Assembly (NCBI RefSeq): GCF_001677275.1
Contig: NZ_CP016177.1
Span: forward strand, 1,922,001-1,986,000
Direction of reading: 5' to 3'
Origin: Vibrio breoganii
GTDB lineage: Bacteria > Pseudomonadota > Gammaproteobacteria > Enterobacterales > Vibrionaceae
DNA length: 64,000 bases
Below, in pieces: positions 1 through 10,492 of this stretch (position 1 is the stretch's first letter; every line of letters begins with the position of its first letter). Position numbers and translations under genes: made by a program. The notes under the pieces were generated by a model. The model was not told where the DNA came from. It ran no database searches and was given only the letters and a program-made list of their open reading frames with translations.

Positions 1-5
1 CAACC

Positions 6-176
6 TTACTTGTTGACTACCTTTTTGCCACGGTAGTAACCTTCAGCAGTCACGTTGTGACGTAGGTGAGTTTCACCTGAAGTTGCGTCTACAGATAGTG
101 CAGCTGTAGTTAGCGCATCGTGTGAACGACGCATGCCACGCATTGAACGTGATTTTTTGCTCTTTTGTACGGCCAT
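6..176 (-). CDS. rpmF: 50S ribosomal protein L32
   Basis: Translation from the ATG at 176 gives a 56-residue basic protein starting [20 protein letters not shown] and ending [11 protein letters not shown]. This is the full-length bacterial L32 sequence, a structural protein of the large ribosomal subunit. It starts 5 bp after the yceD stop on the same strand, the usual yceD-rpmF operon order of Gammaproteobacteria. It is the C-minus (cysteine-free) form of L32, so no zinc site is expected. The stop codon is complete (6-8). Confidence 0.97.
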   Translation of the reverse strand: MAVQKSKKSRSMRGMRRSHDALTTAALSVDATSGETHLRHNVTAEGYYRGKKVVNK

Positions 177-181
177 TGACC

Positions 182-718
182 CTACTCCTTTGTCTTTGCT
201 TTTAAGCTTTTTAAAACTTCGAACGGGTTTGGTTTATCTTCCTCAATTTCTTCAGGAATATCACCAAAAACCAAGTTATGTGTATTTACGCTACAGTCAG
301 AAACATCATGCATTGCTATTTGAGGCAAATTTAGAAGGAACTCGTCTTCAACTAACTGTATGAGATCGCATTCACCGTACTCGTTCAGATCTACCAAATC
401 GTACTCTTCCGGGGCTTCCTCTTCGGTCTTTTCGCCCTTATTAGGGGTATAGACGAATTGGACTTCACAAACATGTGTGAAGTTCTCATTGCAGCGTTGA
501 CACTCTAAATCGACTTCGACGTTAGCTTTACCAGAGATAACGACCAATCGTTGTTCATCTAAGTCAAATGACAATGTGACTTCTGCGTCGCGTTTTACGC
601 CTTCGACCGACTCGGCCAAGCGCTTGAGCAGACTGACTTGGATGATGCCATCATAGTCTAGTCGTTTCTGAGCAGCTTTACTCGGGTCAACCGTTCGCGG
701 TATTTTTACCTTTTGCAT
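182..718 (-). CDS. yceD: YceD / DUF177 family protein (large-subunit rRNA accumulation protein)
   Basis: 178-residue acidic protein beginning [20 protein letters not shown], with a central CQRCNENF motif and the acidic C-terminal half ([16 protein letters not shown]) typical of the DUF177 family. In E. coli this family supports 23S rRNA accumulation; in plants the homologue takes part in 23S rRNA processing. It lies directly upstream of rpmF with a 5-bp gap, so the two are co-transcribed. Family assignment is firm; the molecular role is inferred from homologues. Confidence 0.93.
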   Translation of the reverse strand: MQKVKIPRTVDPSKAAQKRLDYDGIIQVSLLKRLAESVEGVKRDAEVTLSFDLDEQRLVVISGKANVEVDLECQRCNENFTHVCEVQFVYTPNKGEKTEEEAPEEYDLVDLNEYGECDLIQLVEDEFLLNLPQIAMHDVSDCSVNTHNLVFGDIPEEIEEDKPNPFEVLKSLKAKTKE

Positions 719-835
719 AGGGCGCGAATATTATCTCTCAATTTATATTTAGTCAAAGGAAAACAGAAAAAACTTACTCAATTTTTGTACGTCGATTATT
801 CTATAGCAATCAATACTGACCCATAGATGGAATTC

Positions 836-1435
836 ATGAGCGAATATCAAATTGTTTTAGCCTCAACATCACCCTATCGAGCTGAAATTCTGCATAAATT
901 ATCTCTTTCTTTTACTCAGCTTAGCCCAGATTTTGACGAAACCGCTCAGGACAATGAAACACCCGAGCAACTCGTTGCCAGACTGGCCGAAGGAAAAGCG
1001 AAATCTTGCGCCCTACCCGATGGCAATCACCTCGTTATTGGCTCCGACCAAGTATGTGTGGTCAATGGCCAAATCGTCGGTAAACCGCATACGGTAGAAA
1101 ACGCGATTCAACAGTTGCACGCTCAAAGCGGCCAAACTATTACGTTTTACACTGGCCTTGCATTATACAACAGCAAGCAGTGTCACACTCAAGTGGTTGT
1201 TGATACCTTTAAGGTTCATTTCAAAACTCTAACAGACACTCAAATCAAGCGTTACGTTGAATTGGAACAACCTCTCAATTGTGCTGGTAGCTTCAAGAGC
1301 GAAGGACTGGGCATCGCTCTATTTGAAGCTTTGGAGGGTAAAGACCCAAATACATTAATTGGGCTACCACTCATCGATCTTATTACTTTGCTCGAAAACG
1401 AAGGGGTTTCTGTATTAGGTAACGCCGCTACTTAA
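836..1435 (+). CDS. yceF: Maf/YceF nucleotide pyrophosphatase (m7GTP type)
   Basis: 199-residue Maf/HAM1-fold protein. The N-terminal ASTSPYR motif, the SDQVCVVNGQIVGKP block and CAGSFKSEGLGI match the YceF subgroup, which hydrolyses 7-methyl-GTP to its monophosphate and is thought to clean modified nucleotides from the pool. An ATG three codons upstream (827) is in frame, but MSEYQIVLAS at 836 matches the family's start and has GGA spaced correctly before it. It converges on rluC with an 8-bp tail-to-tail overlap. Confidence 0.93.
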   Translation: MSEYQIVLASTSPYRAEILHKLSLSFTQLSPDFDETAQDNETPEQLVARLAEGKAKSCALPDGNHLVIGSDQVCVVNGQIVGKPHTVENAIQQLHAQSGQTITFYTGLALYNSKQCHTQVVVDTFKVHFKTLTDTQIKRYVELEQPLNCAGSFKSEGLGIALFEALEGKDPNTLIGLPLIDLITLLENEGVSVLGNAAT

Positions 1436-2372
1436 CACGTAGCCCTTCGATAGCACGTTGCAGTTTATTTTCCATTGGTGCAGAAATGTCCATTTCCTTT
1501 TCTGTACCTGGATGGATAAATTTAATATTTGCCGCATGTAAGAAAAGACGGTCAAGACCCACCTTCCCAGTGAAAGCATCAAAACGGCGGTCACCATAGC
1601 GATCATCCCATGCAATTGGATGACCTACATATTGAGTGTGTACACGAATCTGATGCGTACGCCCGGTGATAGGGCTCGCCTGTAGCAAAGTCGCATTGTT
1701 GAGCTTTTCAATTATCTTAAAGCGAGTTTCTGACGCCTTGCCGTTCGGGTTTACACGCACAATGCTGTTCACTTCATTCTTGAGAAGTGGCGCAGTTACT
1801 TTACGAATGCTGCTCTTCCACTCACCCATCACTAACGCGAAATAGTACTTCTGTACAGTCTTCTCACGAAATTGAGCTTGTAGATGACGCAATGCCGAAC
1901 GCTTCTTAGCGATTAATAGGATTCCAGAGGTATCTCTATCAATGCGATGCACCAACTCTAAAAATCTCGCTTCTGGTCTAAGCGCTCGCAAGGCTTCAAT
2001 AGCGCCAAACTTCAGGCCACTGCCGCCATGAACCGCGGTGCCCGATGGCTTGTTAAGAATCAGCACATGCTCATCTTCATACAAAATGCAGTGTTCGAGC
2101 TCTGACACCTTATTCAGCTTAGTGCTAAGGGCCGGCGCTTCTTCGGTAGCAGGCAAGGTTACAGGTGGGATCCTGACGATATCACCCGCTTGCAGCTTGT
2201 ATTCTGCTTTAACACGCTTTTTATTTACACGGACTTCTCCCTTACGCACGATTCGGTAAACCATGCTCTTAGGGATCGCCTTCAATTGATTGCGCAAAAA
2301 GTTATCAATGCGCTGTCCAGCCATGTCGGAATCTATGTCAACAAACTGTACTTGGGTTCTAATTTCACTCAT
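1428..2372 (-). CDS. rluC: 23S rRNA pseudouridine(955/2504/2580) synthase RluC
   Basis: 314 residues: N-terminal S4 RNA-binding domain (about 20-80) and RluA-family catalytic domain (about 95-300). The catalytic motif VHRIDRDTSG is present with the nucleophilic Asp at 145, followed by KKRSALRHLQAQFREK. RluC makes three pseudouridines in 23S rRNA. It is divergent from rne across a 600-bp gap, the usual arrangement in enterobacteria and vibrios. Length and start are normal for the family. Confidence 0.95.
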   Translation of the reverse strand: MSEIRTQVQFVDIDSDMAGQRIDNFLRNQLKAIPKSMVYRIVRKGEVRVNKKRVKAEYKLQAGDIVRIPPVTLPATEEAPALSTKLNKVSELEHCILYEDEHVLILNKPSGTAVHGGSGLKFGAIEALRALRPEARFLELVHRIDRDTSGILLIAKKRSALRHLQAQFREKTVQKYYFALVMGEWKSSIRKVTAPLLKNEVNSIVRVNPNGKASETRFKIIEKLNNATLLQASPITGRTHQIRVHTQYVGHPIAWDDRYGDRRFDAFTGKVGLDRLFLHAANIKFIHPGTEKEMDISAPMENKLQRAIEGLRVK

Positions 2373-2974
2373 TCCCTTAGTCTAACATCCTAAAGTGCTG
2401 TAAATCACATTTTTCTCTACTAAAATGGATAACTGAAACAAGCTGTGTTCCTGTTTGTTGGTTATTTAAAAACCTGTGTACAACATTAAGCCGTCACAGT
2501 TTTGTCATTTTTGCTGACATTTATTAAACAGTTTAATATCAGCTACTTATATGTACAGCCTTCGCAGTTTTTAGATTTATTTCTATCCTTTATCTGTTTG
2601 TCGATTGCTGTGTATTAGTGACACTGTTATAGTTCGTCAATCAATATGCCCTCTTGGTTGTTTTTTACACTTTTCTAAGGTGCAAATTGATAAAAAAACG
2701 AAAGTCGATTGTTCATTTCCCAGTGCTGCGTAAGGCATAAGACATTGATAATGAACAAACTTATCGCGCGACTTTTACCTATCGATGCAGAGATCGACTG
2801 CAATTACTCGCAGATCATGTTTTTCTGAAGAGAAAAATGTGATGGCTAAAGTGTCCCCGAGCATCCCTTCCAGCCGAGAGGCTGCATTGATTGACCATGG
2901 GATCAGACACCATCGATAGAAACCATTGCGATAAACACAATTGAAATAATTAAAGAATCACAACGAGATTTCGA
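2373..2974 (+). promoter_or_regulatory. rluC-rne intergenic region and long structured rne leader
   Basis: Six hundred bases without a gene. It must hold the divergent rluC and rne promoters. The half nearest rne is rich in secondary structure: a long inverted repeat pairs AAAGTCG and TTGTTCATT (2701-2717) with AATGAACAA and CGACTTT (2750-2775), and a small hairpin CAGCC-GAGA-GGCTG lies near 2870-2886. In E. coli the rne 5' UTR folds into hairpins that let RNase E degrade its own mRNA. The position here suggests the same autoregulatory role, but I did not align it to the known element. Confidence 0.5.
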
Positions 2975-5900
2975 ATGAAAAGAATGTTAATTAACGCAAC
3001 TCAAAAAGAAGAGTTGCGTGTCGCCCTCGTTGATGGACAGAAGCTATTCGATCTAGATATCGAAAGCCCTGGCCATGAATCAAAGAAGGCGAATATCTAC
3101 AAAGGACGTATCACACGCATCGAACCAAGCCTAGAAGCGGCGTTTGTTGACTATGGTGCAGAGCGACACGGTTTCCTCCCTCTAAAAGAAGTTGCTCGCG
3201 ACTACTTTCCTGCTGGTTACACATACCAAGGCCGTCCAAGCATTAAAGAAGTGCTTAAAGAAGGTCAAGAAGTCATTGTACAAGTAGAGAAAGAAGAACG
3301 TGGTAACAAGGGCGCAGCCCTAACTACCTTTATCTCTCTTGCGGGTAGCTACCTAGTACTGATGCCTAACAACCCTCGTGCAGGCGGTATTTCTCGTCGT
3401 ATCGAAGGTGACGAACGCACTCAACTTAAAGCAGCTCTAAGTACATTAGAACTGCCTCAAGGTATGGGTTTAATCGTTCGTACAGCAGGTGTTGGCAAAA
3501 GTGCTGAAGAGCTTGAATGGGATCTAAACGTACTTCTTAACCACTGGACTGCAGTAAAAGAAGCGTCTGATGCAAATCAAGCGCCTTTCCTGATCCATCA
3601 AGAAAGTAATGTTATCGTTCGAGCTATTCGCGACTATTTGCGTCGTGATATTGGCGAGATCCTTATCGATAGCAACACTATCTTTGAGCGTGCTCAAGCG
3701 CACATTCAATTGGTTCGTCCTGACTTTATCAACCGTGTTAAAAAATACGAAGGTGAAGTACCACTATTTAGCCACTACCAAATTGAAAGCCAAATCGACT
3801 CTGCGTTCCAACGCGAAGTTCGTTTGCCTTCTGGTGGCTCAATCGTTATCGACCCAACTGAAGCGTTAACCTCTATCGATATCAACTCTGCTCGCGCAAC
3901 AAAGGGTAGCGATATCGAAGAAACCGCACTGAACACTAACTTAGAAGCGGCCGATGAGATTGCTCGTCAGTTGCGTCTACGTGACCTAGGTGGTCTGGTT
4001 GTTATCGATTTCATCGATATGACTCCAGTACGCCACCAGCGTGAAGTAGAAAACCGCCTTCGTGAAGCTGCGCGTCTTGACCGCGCTCGTGTACAGATTG
4101 GTCGTATCTCTCGCTTCGGTCTTCTAGAGATGTCTCGTCAGCGTCTGAGCCCTTCTCTAGCAGAAGCCAGCCACCACATTTGTCCTCGTTGTTCGGGTAC
4201 CGGTGTTGTACGTGACAATGAATCTCTAGCGCTATCTATCCTTCGTTTGGTTGAAGAAGAAGCACTGAAAGACAACACAGCTCAAGTACTTGCTGTTGTG
4301 CCTGTGCCTATTGCTTCTTACTTGATGAACGAAAAACGTCGTAGTGTTAATCACATCGAGCGTTGCCAAGAAGTTAAGATCCTTATTGTTCCTAACTCAG
4401 ACATGGAAACGCCTCACTTTGAGGTGGTTCGTGTTCGTGAAGGTGAAGAACAAAGCCTGCTTTCATACCTATTGCCGAAGAAACTAGACGCAATGAAAGA
4501 AGCAGAAGCTCGCGATGCTGGTGAAGTTGAAGCTGCACCTCGACGCATTGAAGAGCCTGCACTACAAGGTTTCGCTTCTCCTGCTCAATCAGCAGCGCCT
4601 GCGCCAAAACCGCAAGCAGCACCGGTTGCGGCAGCACCTGTGGCTACTGCTCCAGCTAAGCCTGCAGCACCTGGCCTATTCTCTCGCATCATCTCAGCTA
4701 TCAGTAAACTGTTCAGCTCAGAAGAAGAAGTGAAAGAAGAGAAACCGGCTGTTGAAGAAAGCAAGCCAAAACCGCAACGTCGCGATCGCAACGATAACCG
4801 TCGTCGCAATAACCGTGATAACCGTCGTCGTAACAACCGTCCAAACCGTAACAAGTCTGAGAACGAAGAGACCACGACAGAAGCACCTCGCGACCAAACA
4901 CCTCGCGAACAAGCACCTCAACAAGATGCACCTCGTAAAGAGAACAAGCGTAAACCTCGTAAAGAGAGAAAAGCGCCAAGCAAAGTTGAAGAGCAAGGTA
5001 AGCAAATTGCCGAGCAAGCTCAGCAAGAGCCTGAAGCGAAGAACGACAAAGAAACCAAGACAAGTCAGGTTAAACAACGTCGTCAACGTCGTCAGATGAA
5101 GAAACAAGTACGCGTTAAGGATCAGCAAGCAGAAGCGAACCAACAGGACGTAACTGCGGAAGCTCCAGCGGCTAAAGTGTCTAAACCTGAAGCAGAAAAA
5201 CCAGCGAAGAAGCAACAACCGAAAGGCAAAGTTTCAGCTGAAGACAATGCTCAAGGCGAAAACGCTGAGAAGAACGAAGCACCACAACAACGCCGTAACC
5301 GCCGCTCTCCGCGTCACCTACGTGCAAGTGGCCAACGTCGTCGTCGCGGTCGCGATCGCAGACCTAACCCATTCCGCCTACGCAAAGGTGGTGTTGCCTC
5401 TCCAGAGATGGCAATGGGTAAAGTGATGCCTAAGTACGACTTGCCTAAGCCGAAGAAGAAAGCGCCTAAAGTTGAAGAAACAACCGTTAGCGTAATCGGT
5501 GGTGTTGCTTTCCCTGAAATGTCTATGGGTAAAGTTATCGTAATGAAAGCCGCTCAACCTGTTAAAGCAGAACAACCTAAGGTAGCACCTAAAGTTGAAG
5601 AAGCTAAGGTTGAAGTTGCTAAGGTTACTGAAGCTAAAGTTACTGAAGCCAAGGTAGAGCAAGCGAAACCTGTAGTGGCAGAAGCAAAAGCTGAAGCACC
5701 AGTTGCAGCACCTATCGTTGCAGAAACTGTTGAGCAACAGCCTGTTGAACAGCAGCCTGCACCAGTAGTTGAAGCTCCTGCACCAGAAGCCGTAGTGGTT
5801 GAAGCAACGCCTGTTGAAACTACACCTGTAGAAGCGGCGCCAGTGGAAACAGCAGAAGTTGTTACTCCTGAGGTAGCGAAGCTGCCAGAAGTGAAAGCTG

Positions 5901-6118
5901 CGCCTGCACCAAAAGTACCGCAGTCTGCTCCTAAAGCGACAATGAGCTTTAAGGGTCACGCAGGGTCAGGAATGACAAGCGCGCCTGGTCCACAGGAAAC
6001 ACGTGAAATTACTGTCAAGGCAGCCGATTTCCGTAGCGAACGCTTACAAGGCAAAGCCGGTGGCAGTCAGTCTGCTACTGCTAAGGCAACGGCCGGAACC
6101 ACTAAACCAAATTACTAA
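2975..6118 (+). CDS. rne: Ribonuclease E
   Basis: 1047-residue endoribonuclease that starts most mRNA decay and matures rRNA and tRNA. S1 domain about residues 37-120; DNase-I-like catalytic site with Asp302 (SIDINSA) and Asp345 (VVIDFIDM), the equivalents of E. coli D303 and D346; zinc-link CPRC at 403-406. After residue 500 the protein becomes disordered. It contains an amphipathic membrane-targeting segment ([15 protein letters not shown]), two arginine-rich RNA-binding stretches and a duplicated GGVA-PEMxMGKV motif. A long Ala/Val/Glu/Pro-rich tail is the expected degradosome scaffold. Length matches the family (E. coli 1061). A terminator follows directly. Confidence 0.98.
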   Translation: MKRMLINATQKEELRVALVDGQKLFDLDIESPGHESKKANIYKGRITRIEPSLEAAFVDYGAERHGFLPLKEVARDYFPAGYTYQGRPSIKEVLKEGQEVIVQVEKEERGNKGAALTTFISLAGSYLVLMPNNPRAGGISRRIEGDERTQLKAALSTLELPQGMGLIVRTAGVGKSAEELEWDLNVLLNHWTAVKEASDANQAPFLIHQESNVIVRAIRDYLRRDIGEILIDSNTIFERAQAHIQLVRPDFINRVKKYEGEVPLFSHYQIESQIDSAFQREVRLPSGGSIVIDPTEALTSIDINSARATKGSDIEETALNTNLEAADEIARQLRLRDLGGLVVIDFIDMTPVRHQREVENRLREAARLDRARVQIGRISRFGLLEMSRQRLSPSLAEASHHICPRCSGTGVVRDNESLALSILRLVEEEALKDNTAQVLAVVPVPIASYLMNEKRRSVNHIERCQEVKILIVPNSDMETPHFEVVRVREGEEQSLLSYLLPKKLDAMKEAEARDAGEVEAAPRRIEEPALQGFASPAQSAAPAPKPQAAPVAAAPVATAPAKPAAPGLFSRIISAISKLFSSEEEVKEEKPAVEESKPKPQRRDRNDNRRRNNRDNRRRNNRPNRNKSENEETTTEAPRDQTPREQAPQQDAPRKENKRKPRKERKAPSKVEEQGKQIAEQAQQEPEAKNDKETKTSQVKQRRQRRQMKKQVRVKDQQAEANQQDVTAEAPAAKVSKPEAEKPAKKQQPKGKVSAEDNAQGENAEKNEAPQQRRNRRSPRHLRASGQRRRRGRDRRPNPFRLRKGGVASPEMAMGKVMPKYDLPKPKKKAPKVEETTVSVIGGVAFPEMSMGKVIVMKAAQPVKAEQPKVAPKVEEAKVEVAKVTEAKVTEAKVEQAKPVVAEAKAEAPVAAPIVAETVEQQPVEQQPAPVVEAPAPEAVVVEATPVETTPVEAAPVETAEVVTPEVAKLPEVKAAPAPKVPQSAPKATMSFKGHAGSGMTSAPGPQETREITVKAADFRSERLQGKAGGSQSATAKATAGTTKPNY

Positions 6119-6132
6119 TTTGGATTAGCTAG

Positions 6133-6165
6133 AAAAGAGTCAGCTTTATGCTGGCTCTTTTTTTT
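6133..6165 (+). terminator. Intrinsic terminator of rne
   Basis: Stem AAAGAGTCAGC / GCTGGCTCTTT around a short loop, followed by a run of T, 15 bp after the rne stop codon. Confidence 0.85.
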
Positions 6166-6357
6166 ATTGGATATTACTGCAGTTTCTCATCCCTTGATTG
6201 CACTTCAACCTCGTTTCCGTTAGCATTCGCCGACGAAAATTATAATAGCAAGCATGAATGTGTTACCTGGTGTAACCATATTCCGCAAGTATCCACTATC
6301 ACGACTATTCTTTAAGTCTCCGGTCGTGAACCCAAACCAAAAGATGAAATAACACAA

Positions 6358-7917
6358 ATGTTTGAATCTCCACAGTTTTCAGCTCAAAGCGTCAAGAATG
6401 ACGTTTTGTCCGGTCTAACCGTAGCACTTGCATTGGTACCCGAAGCGGTAGCCTTTGCCTTTGTTGCAGGTGTTGACCCTATGGTTGGCTTATACGCTGC
6501 CTTTATCGTTGGCTTAATCACTTCTATCTTCGGCGGTCGTCCAGGTATGATCTCTGGTGCGACAGGCGCAATGGCTGTTGTAATGGTAAGCCTTGTTGCC
6601 GTGCATGGTGTTGAGTACCTATTTGCCGCTATCATGCTTACCGGTTTATTGCAGGTGCTTGCCGGCATATTTAAGTTAGGTAAGTTCATCCGCATGGTGC
6701 CTCATCCAGTAATGATTGGCTTCGTGAACGGCTTAGCGATTGTTATTTTCCTTGCTCAGTTGGGACAGTTTAAAGCACCAGATATTGCCGGTGTAATGAC
6801 TTGGCTTCCTGCTGGTCAAATGACGATCATGCTAGGTCTTGTTGCACTGACTATGGGTATCATTTTCTTCCTTCCTAAGCTGACCACAGCAATTCCGTCT
6901 TCTTTGGTGGCCATAGTTACAGTAACCCTAATTGTTCAATTTGGCGGTCTTGATACGCGCACTGTTGTTGACTTCTTACGTGCTATGTCTGGTAACGATG
7001 CGGCAACTCTTGCAGGCTCACTACCAACATTCTCAATTCCTCAAGTGCCATTCAATCTTGAGACACTGAAGATCATCTTGCCTTATGCCATCGTTCTAGC
7101 AGCGATTGGTCTAATTGAATCACTACTGACGCTAACGGTTCTTGATGAAATGACAAACACCCGTGGTAAGAGTAACCGCGAATGTGTGGGTCAAGGCATC
7201 GCAAACCTAAGCTGTTCAGTATTTGGCGCTATGGGTGGCTGTGCGATGATTGGTCAATCTATGATCAACATTAACTCAGGTGGTCGTGGTCGTCTTTCTG
7301 GTATCGTTGCCGCAGTTGCACTACTGATATTCATTCTGTTTGCTTCAGCGCTTATCGAGATGATTCCACTGGCTGCGCTAGTTGGCGTTATGTTTATGGT
7401 AGTTATCGGCACCTTTGAGTGGGCAACATTCAAGTTGGCACGCCGCGTACCTAAGCAAGATTTCTTTGTTATTGTTCTAGTAACTGTTGTAACAGTGCTG
7501 ACTGACCTCGCCGTTGCGGTTGCAGTGGGTGTTATAGCTTCGGCTCTGATGTTTGCTTGGCAACATGCGAAACACATCTATGCAAGCAGCCAGACCAATG
7601 AAGAAGGCTCAAAGGAATACCGCATTCACGGCCCTGTATTCTTCGGCTCTGCGGCTAACTTTTTAGAACTGTTCGATGCACACAACGACCCTGTCGACGT
7701 GATCGTTGATTTCGCTGATTCTCGCGTTGCTGACCACTCAGCGATCGAAGCCATTGAAACTCTGGCTGAGCGCTATTCCGCTGTTGGCAAAACGCTACAT
7801 TTGCGCCATCTTAGCCAAGACTGCCGTGCATTGCTGCACAAAGCAGGTAGCCTTGTAGAGATCAACGTAAAAGAAGATCCTAGCTACAAGGTTGCAACTG
7901 ACGTCCTAGCGGGCTAA
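6358..7917 (+). CDS. SulP family inorganic anion transporter with STAS domain
   Basis: 519-residue membrane protein. The first ~400 residues are hydrophobic with the SulP signature region ([21 protein letters not shown] near residue 20) and about 12-14 transmembrane helices. The last ~100 residues form a cytosolic STAS domain (about 420-510). SulP proteins carry sulfate, bicarbonate or dicarboxylates, often coupled to sodium; the N-terminal part resembles bicarbonate-type SulP (BicA) in general layout, but the substrate cannot be read from sequence. It is monocistronic, with its own strong terminator. Confidence 0.9.
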   Translation: MFESPQFSAQSVKNDVLSGLTVALALVPEAVAFAFVAGVDPMVGLYAAFIVGLITSIFGGRPGMISGATGAMAVVMVSLVAVHGVEYLFAAIMLTGLLQVLAGIFKLGKFIRMVPHPVMIGFVNGLAIVIFLAQLGQFKAPDIAGVMTWLPAGQMTIMLGLVALTMGIIFFLPKLTTAIPSSLVAIVTVTLIVQFGGLDTRTVVDFLRAMSGNDAATLAGSLPTFSIPQVPFNLETLKIILPYAIVLAAIGLIESLLTLTVLDEMTNTRGKSNRECVGQGIANLSCSVFGAMGGCAMIGQSMININSGGRGRLSGIVAAVALLIFILFASALIEMIPLAALVGVMFMVVIGTFEWATFKLARRVPKQDFFVIVLVTVVTVLTDLAVAVAVGVIASALMFAWQHAKHIYASSQTNEEGSKEYRIHGPVFFGSAANFLELFDAHNDPVDVIVDFADSRVADHSAIEAIETLAERYSAVGKTLHLRHLSQDCRALLHKAGSLVEINVKEDPSYKVATDVLAG

Positions 7918-7931
7918 CAGCGACAAAATAC

Positions 7932-7970
7932 AAAAAAGCCTATAGGGAGGCTCTCTATAGGCTTTTTTTA
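7932..7970. terminator. Bidirectional intrinsic terminator between SulP and MATE genes
   Basis: AAAAAGCCTATAG and CTATAGGCTTTTTTT arms around GGAGGCTCT. T-runs occur on both strands, so it can end both the plus-strand SulP transcript and the minus-strand MATE transcript. Confidence 0.9.
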
Positions 7971-7983
7971 ACTCCGCGTCTTA

Positions 7984-9444
7984 TTACTTTTGCTCTGTTG
8001 CCAGTTCATCATTCTTCGCAAGCTCTTCCATTACCACAGCATCATGAGTACAAAACGGCTGCATGTTAACGCTGTGCAACCCTTCATCTACCTCATCCTC
8101 AACAGCCGCCTCCTTGTTCAGCTGATGGACATGAAACCTAAGAGCGGCCAGCGCAATCAAGCCAAAGACGATATTGCCCACCGCCTGTCCGTACAATACG
8201 CCTAACGCGCCAAACCAAGCCGAGCCAATATAAACGAAAGGGATAGTACCAACGGTCGCCTTACCTACATTAAGAGCCGTGGAATACAAAGGCTTACCAA
8301 GATTGTTAAACGAGGTGTTCGCCACAAATTGAGCGCCATTGAACAGGAAAGTCACAGCGACAAAGGTGCAGAAGGTTCGAACTAACACATCAGCATCACC
8401 CGTTAAGTTAAAACCGCTGACTATAAAGGATTGAAGGAGGTATAAGACAAGACTTACGGTAACGCAGTAGATACTGACTACGATTAAAGAATTCAACAGC
8501 GTTTCTTTCACCCTATCGATGCGATCAGCTCCATAATTCTGCCCAATGATAGGCCCTACCGCGCCCGATAACGCAAAAATAGCGGCAAACACTACCGGTG
8601 TCAGACGCCCAACAACCGCAAAGCCTGCCACAAAATCCTCACCATATTGCGCAATGGAACTGGTGACGATGGCATTGCCTATTGGGGTAGCGATATTGGT
8701 AAAGATAGCGGGTAGCGCAATGGCAAATATCGCTCGTTGGCTAATGAGCCACTGCTTATATCGGAACTTGCCAACCAAGTCATGGTGTTTGATCAGTGGG
8801 GCTAACGAAAAAGCCAGTACCGTAAATCGCGACACGACAGAGGCCAAAGCTGCGCCTTCTACGTTCCACATAAACACGAAGATAAATATAGGATCAAGAA
8901 TTGCGTTAACCACCCCGCCCCATATAGTCGCCATCATAGAGCGTTTGGCATCTCCTGCAGCACGTAATGCGGCACCAGCAGCCATACCAAGAGCCACAAT
9001 GGGCGTACTTGGCAGTAAGATATACATGTAATCTTTAGCATGCTCGAATGCCGCGCCCTTGGCGCCAATGAGCTGCAATAACTCAGGGATGTAATAGGTC
9101 ATCACGCCAGTAATTACCGCGTTGACCAAAAAGGCCGTCACCAAAACATTGATAACAAGATGACGAGCACTTTGAACGCGCTTTGCGCCAAGCTCTTTCG
9201 ATACCAAGGCGCCCATGGCAATGGAGGTACCAATAGATATTGAGGTGGAGAAAAAGATGATTGTTCCTGCAAAGCCCACTGCCGCTGCCAGCTCAACCTG
9301 CCCTAGCATACTGATGAACATCATATCTAGGAGGTCGACAATAAATAGCGACATTAAACCAATGGAACCGGCCCCCGACATCGTCAGGATATGCCTCATG
9401 GTTGAGCCTTCGACGAATTTCGCTTGCTGTTCTGGCACCGTCAC
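7984..9444 (-). CDS. MATE family efflux transporter
   Basis: 486 residues with 12 predicted membrane helices and two MatE repeats (about 15-175 and 240-410). Family features include the pattern GxxxLMSLFIVDLLDMMFIS at the N-terminus. A charged cytoplasmic tail of about 50 residues (after AALRFHVHQL) is longer than usual. MATE proteins export cationic drugs or metabolites using sodium or proton gradients. It lies 37 bp downstream of the LysE/ArgO gene on the same strand, so the two exporters may share a transcript. Confidence 0.9.
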   Translation of the reverse strand: MTVPEQQAKFVEGSTMRHILTMSGAGSIGLMSLFIVDLLDMMFISMLGQVELAAAVGFAGTIIFFSTSISIGTSIAMGALVSKELGAKRVQSARHLVINVLVTAFLVNAVITGVMTYYIPELLQLIGAKGAAFEHAKDYMYILLPSTPIVALGMAAGAALRAAGDAKRSMMATIWGGVVNAILDPIFIFVFMWNVEGAALASVVSRFTVLAFSLAPLIKHHDLVGKFRYKQWLISQRAIFAIALPAIFTNIATPIGNAIVTSSIAQYGEDFVAGFAVVGRLTPVVFAAIFALSGAVGPIIGQNYGADRIDRVKETLLNSLIVVSIYCVTVSLVLYLLQSFIVSGFNLTGDADVLVRTFCTFVAVTFLFNGAQFVANTSFNNLGKPLYSTALNVGKATVGTIPFVYIGSAWFGALGVLYGQAVGNIVFGLIALAALRFHVHQLNKEAAVEDEVDEGLHSVNMQPFCTHDAVVMEELAKNDELATEQK

Positions 9445-9481
9445 TTCCTTGTCGGTTGTTAGGGTCTGTTGACCTAGAAGT

Positions 9482-10078
9482 TTATCGTAATAATTCGATA
9501 GCGAGTATTAGCATCACAGCGCCCACCGCTCCTTCAAGTACTTTCCAAGTATGGGCTTTTTTGAAGTAAGGGGTTAATAATCTTGCGCCGTATCCCAAAC
9601 TAAAGAAGAAAACAAAGGATGCGCACACCGCCCCGATACCGAATAAGTCTTTATCTGCGCCATATTGAGTAGACACTGAACCCAATAACACTAAGGTATC
9701 AAGATAGACATGAGGATTGAGCCAGGTAAAGGCGAGGCAAACGGTGAGGGTTTTACTTAATGAGGATGGCGCTTTAGCGGTTGGGTCTAATGTATGTTTA
9801 TTCTTAAACGCAGACCACAGACTGCTTGTGCCATACACAATCAAGAATAATGCACCGCCATATCGCGCAATATCTTCCACTTGAGGGTAAGCCTTCACGA
9901 CCACAGAGAAGCCTGCGACACCTGCGCTGATCAGCAGAGCATCTGAAACGGCGCATACCAAGCAGACCCAAAACACATGCTGCCTAAGCAAGCCCTGCTT
10001 TATGACAAAGGCATTTTGCGCTCCGATAGCCAAAATGAGTGATAGACCAATAGAAAAGCCGGCCAAAAACGCAGACAT
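9482..10078 (-). CDS. LysE/ArgO family amino-acid exporter
   Basis: 198 residues, six membrane helices, with the LysE-family N-terminus (SIGLSLILAIGAQNAFVIKQG) and the helix-3/4 pattern TWLNPHVYLDTLVLLGS. Closest to ArgO/YggA arginine exporters by the GAQNAFV and NPHVYLDT blocks. Its regulator (ArgP/LysG) is not beside it. Slightly shorter than E. coli ArgO (211). Substrate arginine or lysine is inferred. Confidence 0.88.
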   Translation of the reverse strand: MSAFLAGFSIGLSLILAIGAQNAFVIKQGLLRQHVFWVCLVCAVSDALLISAGVAGFSVVVKAYPQVEDIARYGGALFLIVYGTSSLWSAFKNKHTLDPTAKAPSSLSKTLTVCLAFTWLNPHVYLDTLVLLGSVSTQYGADKDLFGIGAVCASFVFFFSLGYGARLLTPYFKKAHTWKVLEGAVGAVMLILAIELLR

Positions 10079-10143
10079 TGATTCATCCTTGAATACTACA
10101 ATGTGACAACTCTACAAGTGAACTTGTTAATTTACAAAAGGAA

Positions 10144-10177
10144 AAAGAGCAAACCCATCGGAAAGAGTTTGCTCTTT
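10144..10177 (-). terminator. Putative terminator downstream of the GGGtGRT operon
   Basis: Arms AAAGAGCAAAC (10144-10154) and GTTTGCTCTTT (10167-10177). Read on the minus strand the hairpin is followed by TTCCTTTT, so it would stop transcripts coming from 10493 before they enter the exporter gene at 10078. Confidence 0.65.
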
Positions 10178-10233
10178 GTGCCCACAAGCAAAAAGCAATG
10201 AGCGGTATCACTAGTTGTCTTGGTATTGTTGGA

Positions 10234-10360
10234 GGTTCTAGGTTCTAGGTTCTAGGTTCTAGCTTCTAGCTTCTAGGTTCTAGGTTCTAGCTTCTAGCTT
10301 CTAGCTTCTAGCAGCTTGTAGCTTGTAGCTTGTAGCTTGTAGCTCGTAGCTCGTAGCTCA
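10234..10360. repeat. 7-bp tandem repeat array (GSTTSTA / AGCTNNN type)
   Basis: Seventeen 7-base units in nearly perfect register: GGTTCTA x4, GCTTCTA x2, GGTTCTA x2, GCTTCTA x3, a 3-base interruption (GCA), GCTTGTA x4, GCTCGTA x2, then a partial GCTCA. Variants occur in blocks, which suggests growth by local duplication. It sits in the non-coding region after the GGGtGRT gene. With the inverted repeat at 10418-10483 and the terminator at 10144-10177 it fills the 414-bp gap 10079-10492. Confidence 0.95.
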
Positions 10361-10417
10361 TCCTAATAACAATAGATATCAATCTGGCGGTAGAGATCCA
10401 TCTATTTGGGCATAAGA

Positions 10418-10483
10418 CTGGAAGTTAGCTGTAATTCACGACAACGCATGAATAAACAAGAGGGATGGACAGCTAACTTCCAG
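10418..10483. repeat. 15-bp perfect inverted repeat downstream of the GGGtGRT gene
   Basis: CTGGAAGTTAGCTGT (10418-10432) and its exact reverse complement (10469-10483) are separated by 36 bases, starting 9 bp after the stop codon of the GGGtGRT gene. There is no T-run, so it is not a classical terminator. It could be an mRNA 3'-end stabiliser or a small mobile remnant. Confidence 0.8.
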
Positions 10484-10492
10484 AATACTTTA

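Noticed and set aside
4392..5959. Several long open frames on both strands inside rne
   Set aside because: They arise from the repetitive Ala/Glu/Arg-rich C-terminal coding sequence of RNase E; they have no ribosome sites and no family-like sequence.
10234..10360. Possible CRISPR array
   Set aside because: Repeats are contiguous 7-mers with no spacers and no cas genes nearby.
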